Part shown: piece by piece, positions 42,049 to 50,583 of the stretch
Layout: the number at the start of each line of letters is the position of its first letter
How positions within the stretch are numbered: position 1 is the stretch's first letter
Assembly: GCA_958295895.1 (NCBI GenBank)
Contig: CATQHI010000007.1
Location: 62,001-126,000, forward strand
Origin: Saprospiraceae bacterium
GTDB taxonomy: Bacteria > Bacteroidota > Bacteroidia > Chitinophagales > Saprospiraceae
DNA: 64,000 bases
Reading direction: 5' to 3'
Notes under the pieces: generated by a model
Told to the model about the DNA's origin: nothing
What the model saw: the letters and a program-made list of their open reading frames with translations, nothing else
Databases searched by the model: none
Translations under genes and position numbers: made by a program

Positions 42049-43899
42049 ATGAACCGTAGAAACTTTCTGCGCCAGACCGGCGCCATCTCCCTTCCTCTGC
42101 TTGGTGGCCTCAGCGGCGTTCAAGCCCTGCACAGCAGTCGCCTAAGTCAGCTCCTTGACGGCGTTGATAACGACAAGGTGCTGGTGCTGATCCAGCTACT
42201 CGGAGGTAACGATGGGCTCAACACCCTCATCCCCCTCGACCAGCTCAGCGCCCTAAACACCGTGCGGCCTAACGTAGTGCTACCCGAAGGCAGCTTGCTA
42301 CAACTTAACCCCGGCGCTGCCCAGGCCTTCCACCCCCGTATGCAGGGCTTTCGGCAGCTGTACGGCGAGGGCAAACTCAGTATCGTACAGAGCGTGGGCT
42401 ACCCCAACCAGAACCGCAGCCACTTCCGCTCCACCGATATCTGGAGCACGGCCTCCCCGGCCGAGGTCGAGTACACCACCGGCTGGGCGGGCCGCTACCT
42501 GGAAAGCCGGAACCCCGGCTACCCGGAGGGCTACCCCAATCCGGACCGCCCCGATCCGCTGGCCATCACCATGGGCAATGCTGCCAGCGAGACCTGCCAG
42601 GGCACGGTGACTAATATGTGCCAGACGGTCAACAATCCCTTCGAGATCACCTCCCTGGCCACCGGCGGCAACACGCCGCTGCCGGACAACCGCTTCGGCG
42701 AGCAGGTGGACTTTCTGCGCATCGCCATCAGTCAGACCAACGCCTACGGAGCCTCCATCAACGAAGCGGCCGAGGCCGGAACGTCCACGGCGACCTACCC
42801 AGATAGCAATTTCGGCCGCCAGTTGCAGAATGTGGTGCGCATGGTTAGCGGCGGGCTGCAGACAAAGGTGTACGTCGTACAACTGGGTGGCTTCGACACT
42901 CACGCTCAGCAGGTCAGCGGCAACAAAACGGAGGGCCGCCACGCCGATCTCCTCGGTGACCTGGCTAGCGGGCTGGCTGCCTTCCAGAGTGACCTGGAGG
43001 ACCAGGGGCTAGCCGATCGGGTACTGGGCATGACCTTCAGTGAGTTCGGCCGCCAGGTGCGCTCCAACGGTAGCAACGGCACCGACCACGGGGATGCCGC
43101 TCCGCTCTTTGTGTTCGGCAACTGCGCCAGTAGCTCCGTGCTGGGGGAAAGCCCCACGATCGACACCGAGGGCGAGCCGGGCCTGGCCGTACCCATGCAG
43201 TATGATTTCCGCGACGTGTACGGCTCGGTGCTCATGGACTGGTTCGAGGTGCCGGAGGACAGGGTGCGCCAACTCATCTACCCGGGCTTTCGGTACCTGC
43301 CAGTAGCCGGTGGCTGCTCGACCGCCGTAGCCGCAGCGGCGGATAGGCTCAGCGGCGCAGCTAAGGGACTGGAGACCTCCGTCCTGCTCGACTGGCAGAC
43401 GACCGACGAGCGCGAGTACCGCGGTTTTGAGATCGAGCGCAGTGAGGACGGTCGCACCTTCACCTTCATTGCCTGGCAGCCCACCCTGGCCCCCGCCGGC
43501 GGGGGTGCTGGTTATCACTTCGAGGACCCTGACGTGCAGCTGGGCCCGCTGTACTACTACCGGCTGCGGAAGATGGCCTTCGACGGCAGCTCCGAGCTCA
43601 GCCCCATCATGACCGCCCGCCTGGCGGGTACGGCCATTGCGGAGTGGACAGTAGGCCTGCCCTACCCCAACCCCGTGGTGGACCGGACGACGATCAAGGT
43701 CTATGCGCCCACCGACGATCGCATTACCTGGAGCGTACTGGACCTTACGGGTCGGCGGCTTCTGCAGGATAGCGCCAGCGTAGTAGGCCGCCAGGATAAC
43801 CTCATCGAGGTACGCACCGGTCGGTTGCCGGCGGGGGTTTACCTGATCCGCCTGGAGGGAAGATTAGTGAACGAGACGCGGCAGATCAGGGTACGCTAG
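42049..43899 (+). CDS. DUF1501 family protein with type IX secretion C-terminal sorting domain
   Basis: The 616-residue product starts with a Tat/Sec-like leader (MNRRNFLRQTGAISLPLLGG). The sulfatase-like DUF1501 domain follows (VLIQLLGGNDGLNTLIPLDQ, KVYVVQLGGFDTHAQQ, MTFSEFGRQVRSNGSNGTDH). After about residue 440 comes an FnIII-like module (VLLDWQTTDEREYRGFEIER). The end is a type A sorting domain: LPYPNPVVDRTTIKV, then YLIRLEGRLVNETRQIRVR. This predicts export by the type IX system and anchoring or release at the surface. It starts 11 bp after DUF1800, so the two are one operon. Confidence 0.92.
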   Translation: MNRRNFLRQTGAISLPLLGGLSGVQALHSSRLSQLLDGVDNDKVLVLIQLLGGNDGLNTLIPLDQLSALNTVRPNVVLPEGSLLQLNPGAAQAFHPRMQGFRQLYGEGKLSIVQSVGYPNQNRSHFRSTDIWSTASPAEVEYTTGWAGRYLESRNPGYPEGYPNPDRPDPLAITMGNAASETCQGTVTNMCQTVNNPFEITSLATGGNTPLPDNRFGEQVDFLRIAISQTNAYGASINEAAEAGTSTATYPDSNFGRQLQNVVRMVSGGLQTKVYVVQLGGFDTHAQQVSGNKTEGRHADLLGDLASGLAAFQSDLEDQGLADRVLGMTFSEFGRQVRSNGSNGTDHGDAAPLFVFGNCASSSVLGESPTIDTEGEPGLAVPMQYDFRDVYGSVLMDWFEVPEDRVRQLIYPGFRYLPVAGGCSTAVAAAADRLSGAAKGLETSVLLDWQTTDEREYRGFEIERSEDGRTFTFIAWQPTLAPAGGGAGYHFEDPDVQLGPLYYYRLRKMAFDGSSELSPIMTARLAGTAIAEWTVGLPYPNPVVDRTTIKVYAPTDDRITWSVLDLTGRRLLQDSASVVGRQDNLIEVRTGRLPAGVYLIRLEGRLVNETRQIRVR

Positions 43900-43919
43900 C
43901 GGGGCTGGTTCGACTGTTG

Positions 43920-43927
43920 TACCTTTG
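43920..43927 (+). promoter_or_regulatory. -7 box (TACCTTTG) for the CorA-type gene
   Basis: Exact TAnnTTTG match 26 bp before the start codon. No clear TTG lies at the preferred distance. Confidence 0.5.
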
Positions 43928-43953
43928 CGGGCGCTTCACCAAAACGCCCCGCC

Positions 43954-44904
43954 ATGATCAGCTACTACGCCAGTGCTTCCGGCCGCCTGGGACAGGTGGA
44001 GCAGGCGGGCCCCGACAGTTGGATTCACGTCTGCCCGCCCTTCGCCTCCGATGAGCTTTCCGATCTGGCCGAGCGCTATGAACTGCCGATTGACTTTCTG
44101 ACCGACCCGCTGGACATCGACGAGCGCTCGCGCTACGAGCGGGAGGACGAGGCGCGGCTGATCGTCATCAATACCCCCGTGCTGAGCGAGTCGGAGACGG
44201 AAAACGACAGCATCTACATCACCGTGCCGATCGGTATCATTCTGACGCCCGAGGCGCTGATCACCATCACCTCGGCCCGGGAGCACCCGGTACTGCAGCT
44301 GTTTATCGACAACAAGGTGCGCAACGTCGATACGGCCCGGCGGAGCCAGTTCGTGCTGCGCATCTTCGAGCACACAGTGTACCGCTTCCTCACCTGCCTC
44401 AAGCGACTGAACGTACGGCGCAACCTCATCGAGCAGGAGCTCTACGACTCCAGCCGCAACCGCGAGCTCAAGCAGCTGCTGAGCATCGAGAAATCGCTGG
44501 TCTACTTCATCAATGCCCTCAATGGCAACGAGCTGCTTAAGATGAAGATGAAACGGGCCGACTTTCTCGGCATCCGCCAGGACGAGGACCTCTGGGACCT
44601 CTTCGAGGACATCATCATTGACAACGGTCAGGCCCTTGAAATGGCTAATATTTACACCAATATCCTCAACGGCACCATGGACGCCTACGGCTCCATCATA
44701 TCTAATAACCTCAACATTACCATTCAGCGACTTACCCTCATCACTATTGTGCTCACCGTACCCATGGTAGTGGCCAGTTTCTATGGAATGAACGTCAACA
44801 TGCCGCTACAGGAAAAATGGTACGCTTTTCCGGTCATCCTGGTACTCTCAGTGATCTTGAGCCTGGCTGTTATCTTTTACTTCCGGCGCAAACGACTCTT
44901 TTAG
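43954..44904 (+). CDS. corA: CorA-family magnesium/divalent cation transporter
   Basis: The 316-residue product has a large N-terminal cytoplasmic domain. Two C-terminal membrane helices follow, separated by the selectivity motif FYGMNVNMP (about 272-280). The first helix, LTLITIVLTVPMVVASFYGM, and the last, AFPVILVLSVILSLAVIFYF, end in a basic tail (RRKRLF), as in the pentameric CorA channel. The gene stands alone, followed by a tandem-hairpin element. Confidence 0.92.
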   Translation: MISYYASASGRLGQVEQAGPDSWIHVCPPFASDELSDLAERYELPIDFLTDPLDIDERSRYEREDEARLIVINTPVLSESETENDSIYITVPIGIILTPEALITITSAREHPVLQLFIDNKVRNVDTARRSQFVLRIFEHTVYRFLTCLKRLNVRRNLIEQELYDSSRNRELKQLLSIEKSLVYFINALNGNELLKMKMKRADFLGIRQDEDLWDLFEDIIIDNGQALEMANIYTNILNGTMDAYGSIISNNLNITIQRLTLITIVLTVPMVVASFYGMNVNMPLQEKWYAFPVILVLSVILSLAVIFYFRRKRLF

Positions 44905-44907
44905 ACG

Positions 44908-44995
44908 CTGTCGCTGGTTAGACGCCTTCGGCTGGTAGACGGTCCGACCAGCGCAGCATCTACCCGGCCGAAGGCCGGTCTAACAAGCCGTAGGC
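44908..44995. repeat. tandem hairpins punctuated by GTTAGAC/GTAGAC
   Basis: The row includes GGTTAGACGCCTTCGGCTGG, GTAGACGGTCCGACC, CCGGCCGAAGGCCGG and GGTCTAAC, with CGCTGG and CCAGCG as an additional pair. It is the same class as the elements at 5.6 kb and 51.4 kb and fills the gap between corA and fabH. Confidence 0.65.
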
Positions 44996-45041
44996 AATCT
45001 ATTCTCTACCTTTACCCCTTTAGTGCTAAGCCCTCACCTTC

Positions 45042-46124
45042 ATGCCATACACCACCATCACCGGGATAGGTCACTACGTGCCGAAAAATGTCGTTACTAA
45101 TCAGGACCTAACCGCAGTAATGGAAACCAGCGACGCGTGGATCCGCGAACGCACCGGGATCGAGGAGCGCCGCTACATCGACCGGACCAAGGAGACCACC
45201 ACCTCACTGGCCGTGGAGGCCTCCCTACGGGCAATCGCCGATGCGGGAATTGACAAGGAAGAAATTGACTTTATCGTTTTCGCTACCCTGAGCCCCGACT
45301 ACTACTTTCCGGGTAGCGGTGTGCTCCTACAGCGGGAGCTGGGAATCAGCGGTACGGAGATTGCCGCCCTCGACATTCGTGCGCAGTGCTCGGGCTTCAT
45401 CTACGGGCTCAGCACCGCCGACCAGTTCATCAAATCGGGGATGTACAAGAAGATCCTCTTGGTGGGGGCCGAGGTGCACAGTGTGGGACTCGATTTTACC
45501 ACCCGGGGGCGCAACGTCAGTGTCATTTTCGGAGACGGGGCCGGGGCGGTGATCCTGGAGGCTACGGAGGATAAGGACCAGGCGGTGCTTTCCACCGTAA
45601 TGCACAGCGACGGCACCTACGCCGAGAAACTCAGCTACATGTACCCGGGGGCCCACGGGGGCTACTTCATCGAGAAGTACGGCCTGGAGGGCTTCGACGT
45701 CGAGTACGACCTGGAAAACAACCAGTACGGCGGCGTTTTCTGGAATCAGGACATGCTTGACCAGGCCCGCGTATACCCCCACATGGAGGGGCAGGCGGTC
45801 TTTAAGATGGCGGTGCGCAAGTTCCCAGAGGTGATCATGGAGGCCCTCACCAAGGCTGGCCTGGGCATCGAGGACCTTAATTTACTTATTCCCCACCAGG
45901 CCAATCTGCGCATCAATCAATTTGTGGCCAATACCATGGGGCTCTGCGACCACCAGGTGTACAACAACATCATGCGGTACGGCAACACCACGGCGGCCTC
46001 GATCCCCCTGGCGCTCTCCGAGGCCCGCGATGAGGGCAAGGTGAAAAAGGGGGATGTCGTCACGCTGGCAGCATTTGGCGCAGGTTTCACCTGGGCGGCG
46101 GCGGTGCTGCGCTGGGGGAAGTAG
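45042..46124 (+). CDS. fabH: 3-oxoacyl-ACP synthase III (FabH-type ketoacyl synthase)
   Basis: The 360-residue thiolase-fold product has the triad Cys116 (DIRAQCSGFI), His near 286 (IPHQANLRIN) and Asn near 316 (RYGNTTAASIPLAL). It starts fatty-acid synthesis by condensing acyl-CoA with malonyl-ACP. It is about 40 residues longer than E. coli FabH owing to an insertion around SYMYPGAHGGYFIEKYGLEG, as seen in a Bacteroidota paralogue subgroup. A TACCTTTA box lies 28 bp upstream of the start. Confidence 0.9.
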   Translation: MPYTTITGIGHYVPKNVVTNQDLTAVMETSDAWIRERTGIEERRYIDRTKETTTSLAVEASLRAIADAGIDKEEIDFIVFATLSPDYYFPGSGVLLQRELGISGTEIAALDIRAQCSGFIYGLSTADQFIKSGMYKKILLVGAEVHSVGLDFTTRGRNVSVIFGDGAGAVILEATEDKDQAVLSTVMHSDGTYAEKLSYMYPGAHGGYFIEKYGLEGFDVEYDLENNQYGGVFWNQDMLDQARVYPHMEGQAVFKMAVRKFPEVIMEALTKAGLGIEDLNLLIPHQANLRINQFVANTMGLCDHQVYNNIMRYGNTTAASIPLALSEARDEGKVKKGDVVTLAAFGAGFTWAAAVLRWGK

Positions 46125-46153
46125 CCGTAGCGACGGCTTGAGCCGCCAGGCTA

Positions 46154-47461
46154 TCAGAGTACCTCGGCTACGGTAAAGATGCTACCGCCCACGAAGACGA
46201 TATCCTTCTGTGAGGCCGCCTTTAGGGCCGCCCGGTACCCCTTCTGTACCGAACCGAACGTCTCCCCAATAAGGCGGTACTCCGCTGCCGCAGCCACCAG
46301 GTCCTCCGCCGCCAGCCCGCGCGGAATATCCGCCTTCACGAAGTAGTAGCTGGCATTCGTGGGGAAGAGGGGCAGTACGTGGTGTAGATCCTTGTCGTTC
46401 ACCACCCCGAGTACAATGTGCTGGTGCCCCTTCCGGTAGGCATTCTGCTCGTTCAGCAGGGCAATCACCGGTCCGAGCCCCTCCCCATTATGGGCACTAT
46501 CCGCGATGACCAGGGGGGTAGACCGCAACACCTGCCAGCGCCCAATGTAGTAGGTAAGCCCGTGCAGGTTTCCCCACGCCCGCCGAACGGCTTCGGGATC
46601 GAGGTCGAGGTAGTCGCGGTGATCCAGTTCGATCAGCGCGGCGATGGCCGTTCGGTGGTTCTCCACTACGTAGGGGCCATCGACCGATACGGCAATTGGG
46701 AACTCCAGCGGTGGGATGGCTTCCCCGGCAAACAAATGCTGCCGGCTGTAATCATCCTCCCGGGTGAAGTTGGCCCGGATACTGTACTCCTGGTCTGCGA
46801 AGTGGATAGGGGCACTGACCTCCCTGGCTTTCTTGCGGAATACCGGTTGCGTCTCGGCCTGGGTCAGACCAATCACTACCGGCCGCCCCGGCTTGATGAT
46901 GCCCGCCTTTTCCCCGGCAATTTCGGGTAGGGTATCGCCGAGAAACTGCAGGTGATCGTAGCCAATGTTGGTGATTACACTTAGCACCGGGTCTACCACA
47001 TTGGTGCTATCCAGCCGCCCGCCCAGTCCTACCTCCAGCACCACCCACTGCACCTGCGCCCCCGCAAAGTAGTCCAGGGCCATAGCCACCGTGATCTCGA
47101 AAAAGCTCGGCTCGATCCGCTCGATGGCCGGCTCGATCCGCTCTACGAAGTTCACCACCGCATCCGGTGGGATAAACTCCCCGTTGATCTTGATCCGCTC
47201 CCGAAAATCTTTGTAGTGTGGACTAGTGTATAATCCTACCCGGTTGCCGTGCGTCTGTAGGGCTGCGGCGATCAGGTGGCTCACCGTACCCTTGCCGTTC
47301 GTCCCGCCCACGTGCACGAAGCGCAGGCCCCGCTCCGGGTGCCCCAACTCCTCCAGCAGCAGGCGGATATTCGTGAGGTCCTTTTTCATGGCCACGTCGC
47401 CCTGCCGCTGGTACATGGGCAGGCGGGTGAGGAGGTAGTCGAGGGTCTCCGGGTACGTCAT
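46154..47461 (-). CDS. folC: bifunctional dihydrofolate synthase / folylpolyglutamate synthase
   Basis: The 435-residue Mur-ligase-fold product has the P-loop VGGTNGKGTVSHLI (51-64), YTSPHYKDFRERI, the magnesium-binding LEVGLGGRLDSTNVV, and ADSAHNGEGLGPV in the C-terminal domain. It glutamylates dihydropteroate and tetrahydrofolate. A weak dispersed-motif copy (47049-47065) encodes FAGAQVQW. The start codon is 11 bp from the divergent TPR-like gene; the stop region faces fabH across 29 bp. Confidence 0.92.
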   Translation of the reverse strand: MTYPETLDYLLTRLPMYQRQGDVAMKKDLTNIRLLLEELGHPERGLRFVHVGGTNGKGTVSHLIAAALQTHGNRVGLYTSPHYKDFRERIKINGEFIPPDAVVNFVERIEPAIERIEPSFFEITVAMALDYFAGAQVQWVVLEVGLGGRLDSTNVVDPVLSVITNIGYDHLQFLGDTLPEIAGEKAGIIKPGRPVVIGLTQAETQPVFRKKAREVSAPIHFADQEYSIRANFTREDDYSRQHLFAGEAIPPLEFPIAVSVDGPYVVENHRTAIAALIELDHRDYLDLDPEAVRRAWGNLHGLTYYIGRWQVLRSTPLVIADSAHNGEGLGPVIALLNEQNAYRKGHQHIVLGVVNDKDLHHVLPLFPTNASYYFVKADIPRGLAAEDLVAAAAEYRLIGETFGSVQKGYRAALKAASQKDIVFVGGSIFTVAEVL

Positions 47462-47472
47462 ACCTTCGCAAG

Positions 47473-47792
47473 ATGAGCAGAAAGGAGCAGATTATCAGTA
47501 TGCTGGAGCAGTCGCCCAGGGACGCCTTCCTGCGCTTCGCACTGGCTAAAGAATGGGAGGGTAACGACCCGGCCGCCCTCAACATCTACCGCAGCCTCGT
47601 CAACGACCAGCCGGACTACATCGGCACCTACTACCACCTGGTAAGACGCTGGAACGGATGGAGCGGCCGCGGGAAGCCTGGCGGGTCTATACCGAGGGGA
47701 TGGCGATCACCAAACGGCTCGGGGAGCAGCACGCGATGCGGGAGCTAGCCGGGGCGCGCATGGAGCTGGGGGACGAGGAAGACTTTACCTAG
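47473..47792 (+). pseudogene. TPR-like small protein, frameshifted
   Basis: The first 56 residues read MSRKEQIISMLEQSPRDAFL, ALAKEWEGNDPAALNIYRSL and PDYIGTYYHL, a clean TPR helix pair. After CACCTGGTAAG (about 47635-47645) the frame fails. Restoring one G (CTGGGTAAG) gives HLGKTLERMERPREAWRVYT and EGMAITKRLGEQHAMRELAG, ending in DEEDFT, a protein of about 106 residues. Whether this is decay or a base-calling error cannot be told. The reconstructed end overlaps the convergent anti-sigma gene by 48 bp. Confidence 0.65.
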
Positions 47793-48182
47793 AGGCGGTA
47801 CTTCTGGGGCTACGGTGAGCCGGGCGGTGGGTTCGTTGCGGGATACTAGCGTACCATCAGCCCGACCGTCGTCTAGGGGTGCGTAGGGGGCAATGCGGAT
47901 CGTAGCGGGGGTAGCCGCGTCGAGTGGAAGCTCCTCCATCGACTGCGCACGCTGGGCCAGTACATCGCTGTCCGGGGTAGCCGGCAGGGCGGTCAGGGCG
48001 GCGTAGCCGGCCACGAGCAGAAGTACGGCGGCGATCATCCAGGGGCGGAGGCCGAATACGCGACCCCTACCCCGGCGGTCGAGGCGCTGCTCGATGCGGT
48101 CCCAGTTTTTGGGATCAGGACGGCGGCGCAGGCCCCGGGCGGTGCGGCGGAACTGACGGTCGAAGGTATCGGGACTAGACAT
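47745..48182 (-). CDS. putative membrane-anchored anti-sigma factor
   Basis: The 145-residue product has a basic cytoplasmic N-terminus (FDRQFRRTARGLRRRPDPKNW, with WDRIEQRLD). A single membrane helix (PWMIAAVLLLVAGYAALTAL) and a periplasmic tail follow. This layout and its position 13 bp downstream of an ECF sigma gene are typical of Bacteroidota anti-sigma regulators. No zinc motif is present. The function is inferred from context and topology. Confidence 0.6.
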   Translation of the reverse strand: MSSPDTFDRQFRRTARGLRRRPDPKNWDRIEQRLDRRGRGRVFGLRPWMIAAVLLLVAGYAALTALPATPDSDVLAQRAQSMEELPLDAATPATIRIAPYAPLDDGRADGTLVSRNEPTARLTVAPEVPPLGKVFLVPQLHARPG

Positions 48183-48195
48183 GGTGGTGGTAGGG

Positions 48196-48746
48196 TTAGC
48201 GGGCGGGGTAGCCCAATTTTTCGAGTTGCTCGCGCAGGCGCTTCTTGGCCAGGATGAGCTGTGATTTACTGGTGTTGATGCTGATCTTGAGGAGCTCGGC
48301 GATCTCGCGGTGCTTGTAGCCCTCGATCACGTAGAGGTTGAAGACGGTGCGGTAGCCGGTTGGAAGTCCATCAAGCAGCCTGAGGATATCGCGCTCAGCT
48401 AATCGCTCGGCGGCGGCGGCCGGTACGCTATAGCTGGCGGGGTTCACCTCGGTAAGCTCGGCGGCCCGCTTCAGAGCGTGTTTTTTGCGCAGCAGCATCA
48501 GTGCCTCGTTGACCCACGATGCGGCGTATCCACCCCTCGAAGCTACCCGTATCGTTGAAGGTGTCGATCTTATCGAAGACCCGGAAAAAGGCGGTGACCA
48601 GTACATCGTCGGCGTCAGACTCCGCTGGCGGCAGTAAGCGGCGGGCTACCGCCCCCATCAGCGGGGCGTACTGCTCGTTAGACTGCGCGCTGGGCCCGTC
48701 GGTCGTTCGCTCTGCAGCCGGCGATGAGTTCCTGCTCCGTGGTCAA
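48196..48746 (-). pseudogene. ECF RNA polymerase sigma factor with two frameshifts
   Basis: Three frames together give one sigma factor. TTG at 48746 opens TTEQELIAGCRANDRRAQRA. One extra A (T at 48678-48679) interrupts YEQYAPLMGAVARRLLPP. Region 2 (SDADDVLVTAFFRVFDKIDT, GSFEGWIRRI) follows. One extra G (CCC at 48513-48515) precedes VNEALMLLRKKHALKRAAEL. Region 4 is intact (LDGLPTGYRTVFNLYVIEGY, KHREIAELLKISINTSKSQL). Removing both bases yields a protein of about 180 residues. It lies between lipB (7-bp gap) and the anti-sigma gene. Two indels in 170 bp suggest either a dead gene or poor local base quality. Confidence 0.75.
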
Positions 48747-48753
48747 AGGGGGG

Positions 48754-49500
48754 TTAAAGATTGGTTCGGGACTTAAGATGCTCGGTTGCGGCTACTTTGG
48801 TGGGTGTGAAGGTGAACACCTCGGCGAAGTGCCGCTCCATGCGGGGTAACACCTCGGTGAGCTCCAGGGGTCTACCCAGCTCTACACTCATACTGGTCAC
48901 GGCGCGATCGGCCTCGGCGATACCGCAGGGTACGATGTGATTGAAGTGGCTCAGATTGGGCCGTACGTTGAGGGCCAGTCCGTGCATGGTCGTCCAGCGG
49001 CTCAGGTGCACCCCGATGGCGCAGATCTTGCGGCGGGGCGGGCGGCGGGCGGGATCACCGGCCAGCCATACACCCGTGTAGCCTGGATCGCGCTGGCCCA
49101 CGAGTCCGAAGTCGGCCAGCGTGCGGATCACCACCTCCTCCAGGCTGCGGACGTAGCGGTGCACGTCGTTGAAGAACTCGTCGAGGTCAAAGATGGGATA
49201 GGCGACAAGCTGGCCGGGGCCGTGGTAGGTGATGTCGCCGCCGCGGTTGATGCGGTGGAAGGCGATGCCCTGCTGGGCTAGTTGGGCTTCGGTGAGCAGC
49301 AGGTGGTCTACGGAGCCTGACTTGCCCAGGGTGTAGACGGGTGGGTGCTCGACGAAGAGTAGGTGGTGGTGTTGGGTTACAGCTTCTCCTCTGCGGGCGG
49401 CTAGCTTGCGGGCTACTACTTCTTGGTGTAGTTGGGTCTGTAGGTCCCAGGCTTGTTGGTAGGGGAGGTGGGTTAGGGGGTGGAGGTGGACAGCGGGCAT
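48754..49500 (-). CDS. lipB: octanoyl-(ACP) : protein N-octanoyltransferase
   Basis: Transfers octanoyl groups from ACP to lipoate-dependent enzymes. The 248-residue product has LFVEHPPVYTLGKSG, the signature RINRGGDITYHGPGQLVAYP, the catalytic Lys in RKICAIGVHLSRW, and the catalytic Cys in IVPCGIAEADRAVTS. lipA is not in the window. It ends 7 bp before the frameshifted sigma factor and has an intrinsic terminator upstream of its start, closing the previous transcript. Confidence 0.94.
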   Translation of the reverse strand: MPAVHLHPLTHLPYQQAWDLQTQLHQEVVARKLAARRGEAVTQHHHLLFVEHPPVYTLGKSGSVDHLLLTEAQLAQQGIAFHRINRGGDITYHGPGQLVAYPIFDLDEFFNDVHRYVRSLEEVVIRTLADFGLVGQRDPGYTGVWLAGDPARRPPRRKICAIGVHLSRWTTMHGLALNVRPNLSHFNHIVPCGIAEADRAVTSMSVELGRPLELTEVLPRMERHFAEVFTFTPTKVAATEHLKSRTNL

Positions 49501-49542
49501 GGAGAGGCGAATAGCAGCTTAGGTATACACTCGGCGGACGAA

Positions 49543-49573
49543 CTTTTTAGAGCGCTGTGGGCGCTCTAAAAAG
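49543..49573. terminator. bidirectional intrinsic terminator
   Basis: CTTTTTAGAGCGC and GCGCTCTAAAAAG form a perfect 13-bp stem around the loop TGTGG, with a T-run on both strands. It lies 15 bp past the quinone oxidoreductase stop and 42 bp upstream of lipB. Confidence 0.9.
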
Positions 49574-49587
49574 AATTACGCTACAGG

Positions 49588-50580
49588 TTAGGGATCGACG
49601 ATACCTATGGTCATAACGATTTTGCCGACGTTGGCGTTGCTGGCCATGTAGCGGTGGGCATCGCCGACCTGCTCCCAGTCGTAAATGGTATCGACTACCG
49701 GTGCCAGGGTGCCATCGGCGAAGTGGGGCCAAATCTTGTCGCGGAAGTCGGCCGTGAGCTGCTGGCGGTAGTGGTCGGAGCGGCTGCGCATGGTGGTACC
49801 CGTAAGCTGAATACGCTTGCGCAAAAAGGGCGCCATGCTGAAGTCAGCCACGCGGGCACCCCCCAGGGCGGCCAGGCTAACGATGCGGGCGTCGGTGGCG
49901 CAGCAGGCCAGATTCTTGTTGAGGTAGGGCCCGCCCACGAAGTCAAGTACGATGTCTACGCCCTTGCCCTCGGTGAAGTCCAGCACCGCCTCGGCAAAGT
50001 CTCGCTGGTGGTAGTCGATACAGATGGCCGCGCCCAGCTCGAAGAGCCGCTCGTGCTTGTGCCCGCTGGCCGTGACGACAGGCAGGGCCCCGGCTAGCTT
50101 AGCCAGTTGGATAGCTGCCGTACCCACCCCGCTCGCCCCGGCGTGGATCAGCACCGTATCACCCGACTGCACCCGTCCGATCCAGTGGAGCGCCTGGAAG
50201 GCCGTCAGGAAGGCCTCCGGGATCGCTGCCGCCTTAGTGAAGGATAGCCGTTCGGGTAGCTTGAGGAGCATGCGGTAGTCCACCGCAATCTGTTGGGCGT
50301 AGCCGCCGCCGTTGACCAGGGCGCAGACATTATCTCCTACCTCAAAGCCCTTTGCTTCGGGGCCTACCTCCAGCACCGTCCCCGCCACTTCGAGGCCCAG
50401 AATGGGGCTAGCTCCCTCCGGTACCGGGTACCTGCCCTCTCGTTGTAGCAGGTCGGCGCGGTTCAGGGCGGTAGCGGCAATGTGTAACAGCACGTCCGGG
50501 GCCGCAGGTGCGGGCTCAGCTACGTCGGCCAGATGCAACTGGTGGGCATCCCCCGGCGTGTCGAATACGATAGCTTTCAT
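49588..50580 (-). CDS. NAD(P)H-quinone oxidoreductase, zinc-free MDR family (PIG3-like)
   Basis: The 330-residue product is a medium-chain dehydrogenase with a GroES-like N-domain (LLQREGRYPVPEGASPILGL, EVAGTVLEVG) and a Rossmann domain (VLIHAGASGVGTAAIQLAKL). It lacks the structural-zinc cysteines. LQREGRYPVPEGASPILGLE is typical of the PIG3/TP53I3 quinone reductase group. A dispersed-motif copy encodes EPAPAAPD near residue 22. It follows proC with a 3-bp gap, in one transcript ended by the terminator at 49543. Confidence 0.88.
   Translation of the reverse strand: MKAIVFDTPGDAHQLHLADVAEPAPAAPDVLLHIAATALNRADLLQREGRYPVPEGASPILGLEVAGTVLEVGPEAKGFEVGDNVCALVNGGGYAQQIAVDYRMLLKLPERLSFTKAAAIPEAFLTAFQALHWIGRVQSGDTVLIHAGASGVGTAAIQLAKLAGALPVVTASGHKHERLFELGAAICIDYHQRDFAEAVLDFTEGKGVDIVLDFVGGPYLNKNLACCATDARIVSLAALGGARVADFSMAPFLRKRIQLTGTTMRSRSDHYRQQLTADFRDKIWPHFADGTLAPVVDTIYDWEQVGDAHRYMASNANVGKIVMTIGIVDP
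50495..50513 (+). repeat. dispersed GC motif, partial copy
   Basis: The last 14 bases (GGGGCCGCAGGTGC and beyond) match the consensus; the first few differ. It encodes a Pro/Ala linker on the opposite strand, in the quinone oxidoreductase N-domain. Confidence 0.5.
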
Positions 50581-50583
50581 CGG

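Noticed and set aside
42298-42942. Open frame of 214 codons antisense to the DUF1501 gene
   Set aside because: Ala/Gly/Val-rich shadow without a start context; the sense gene is well supported.
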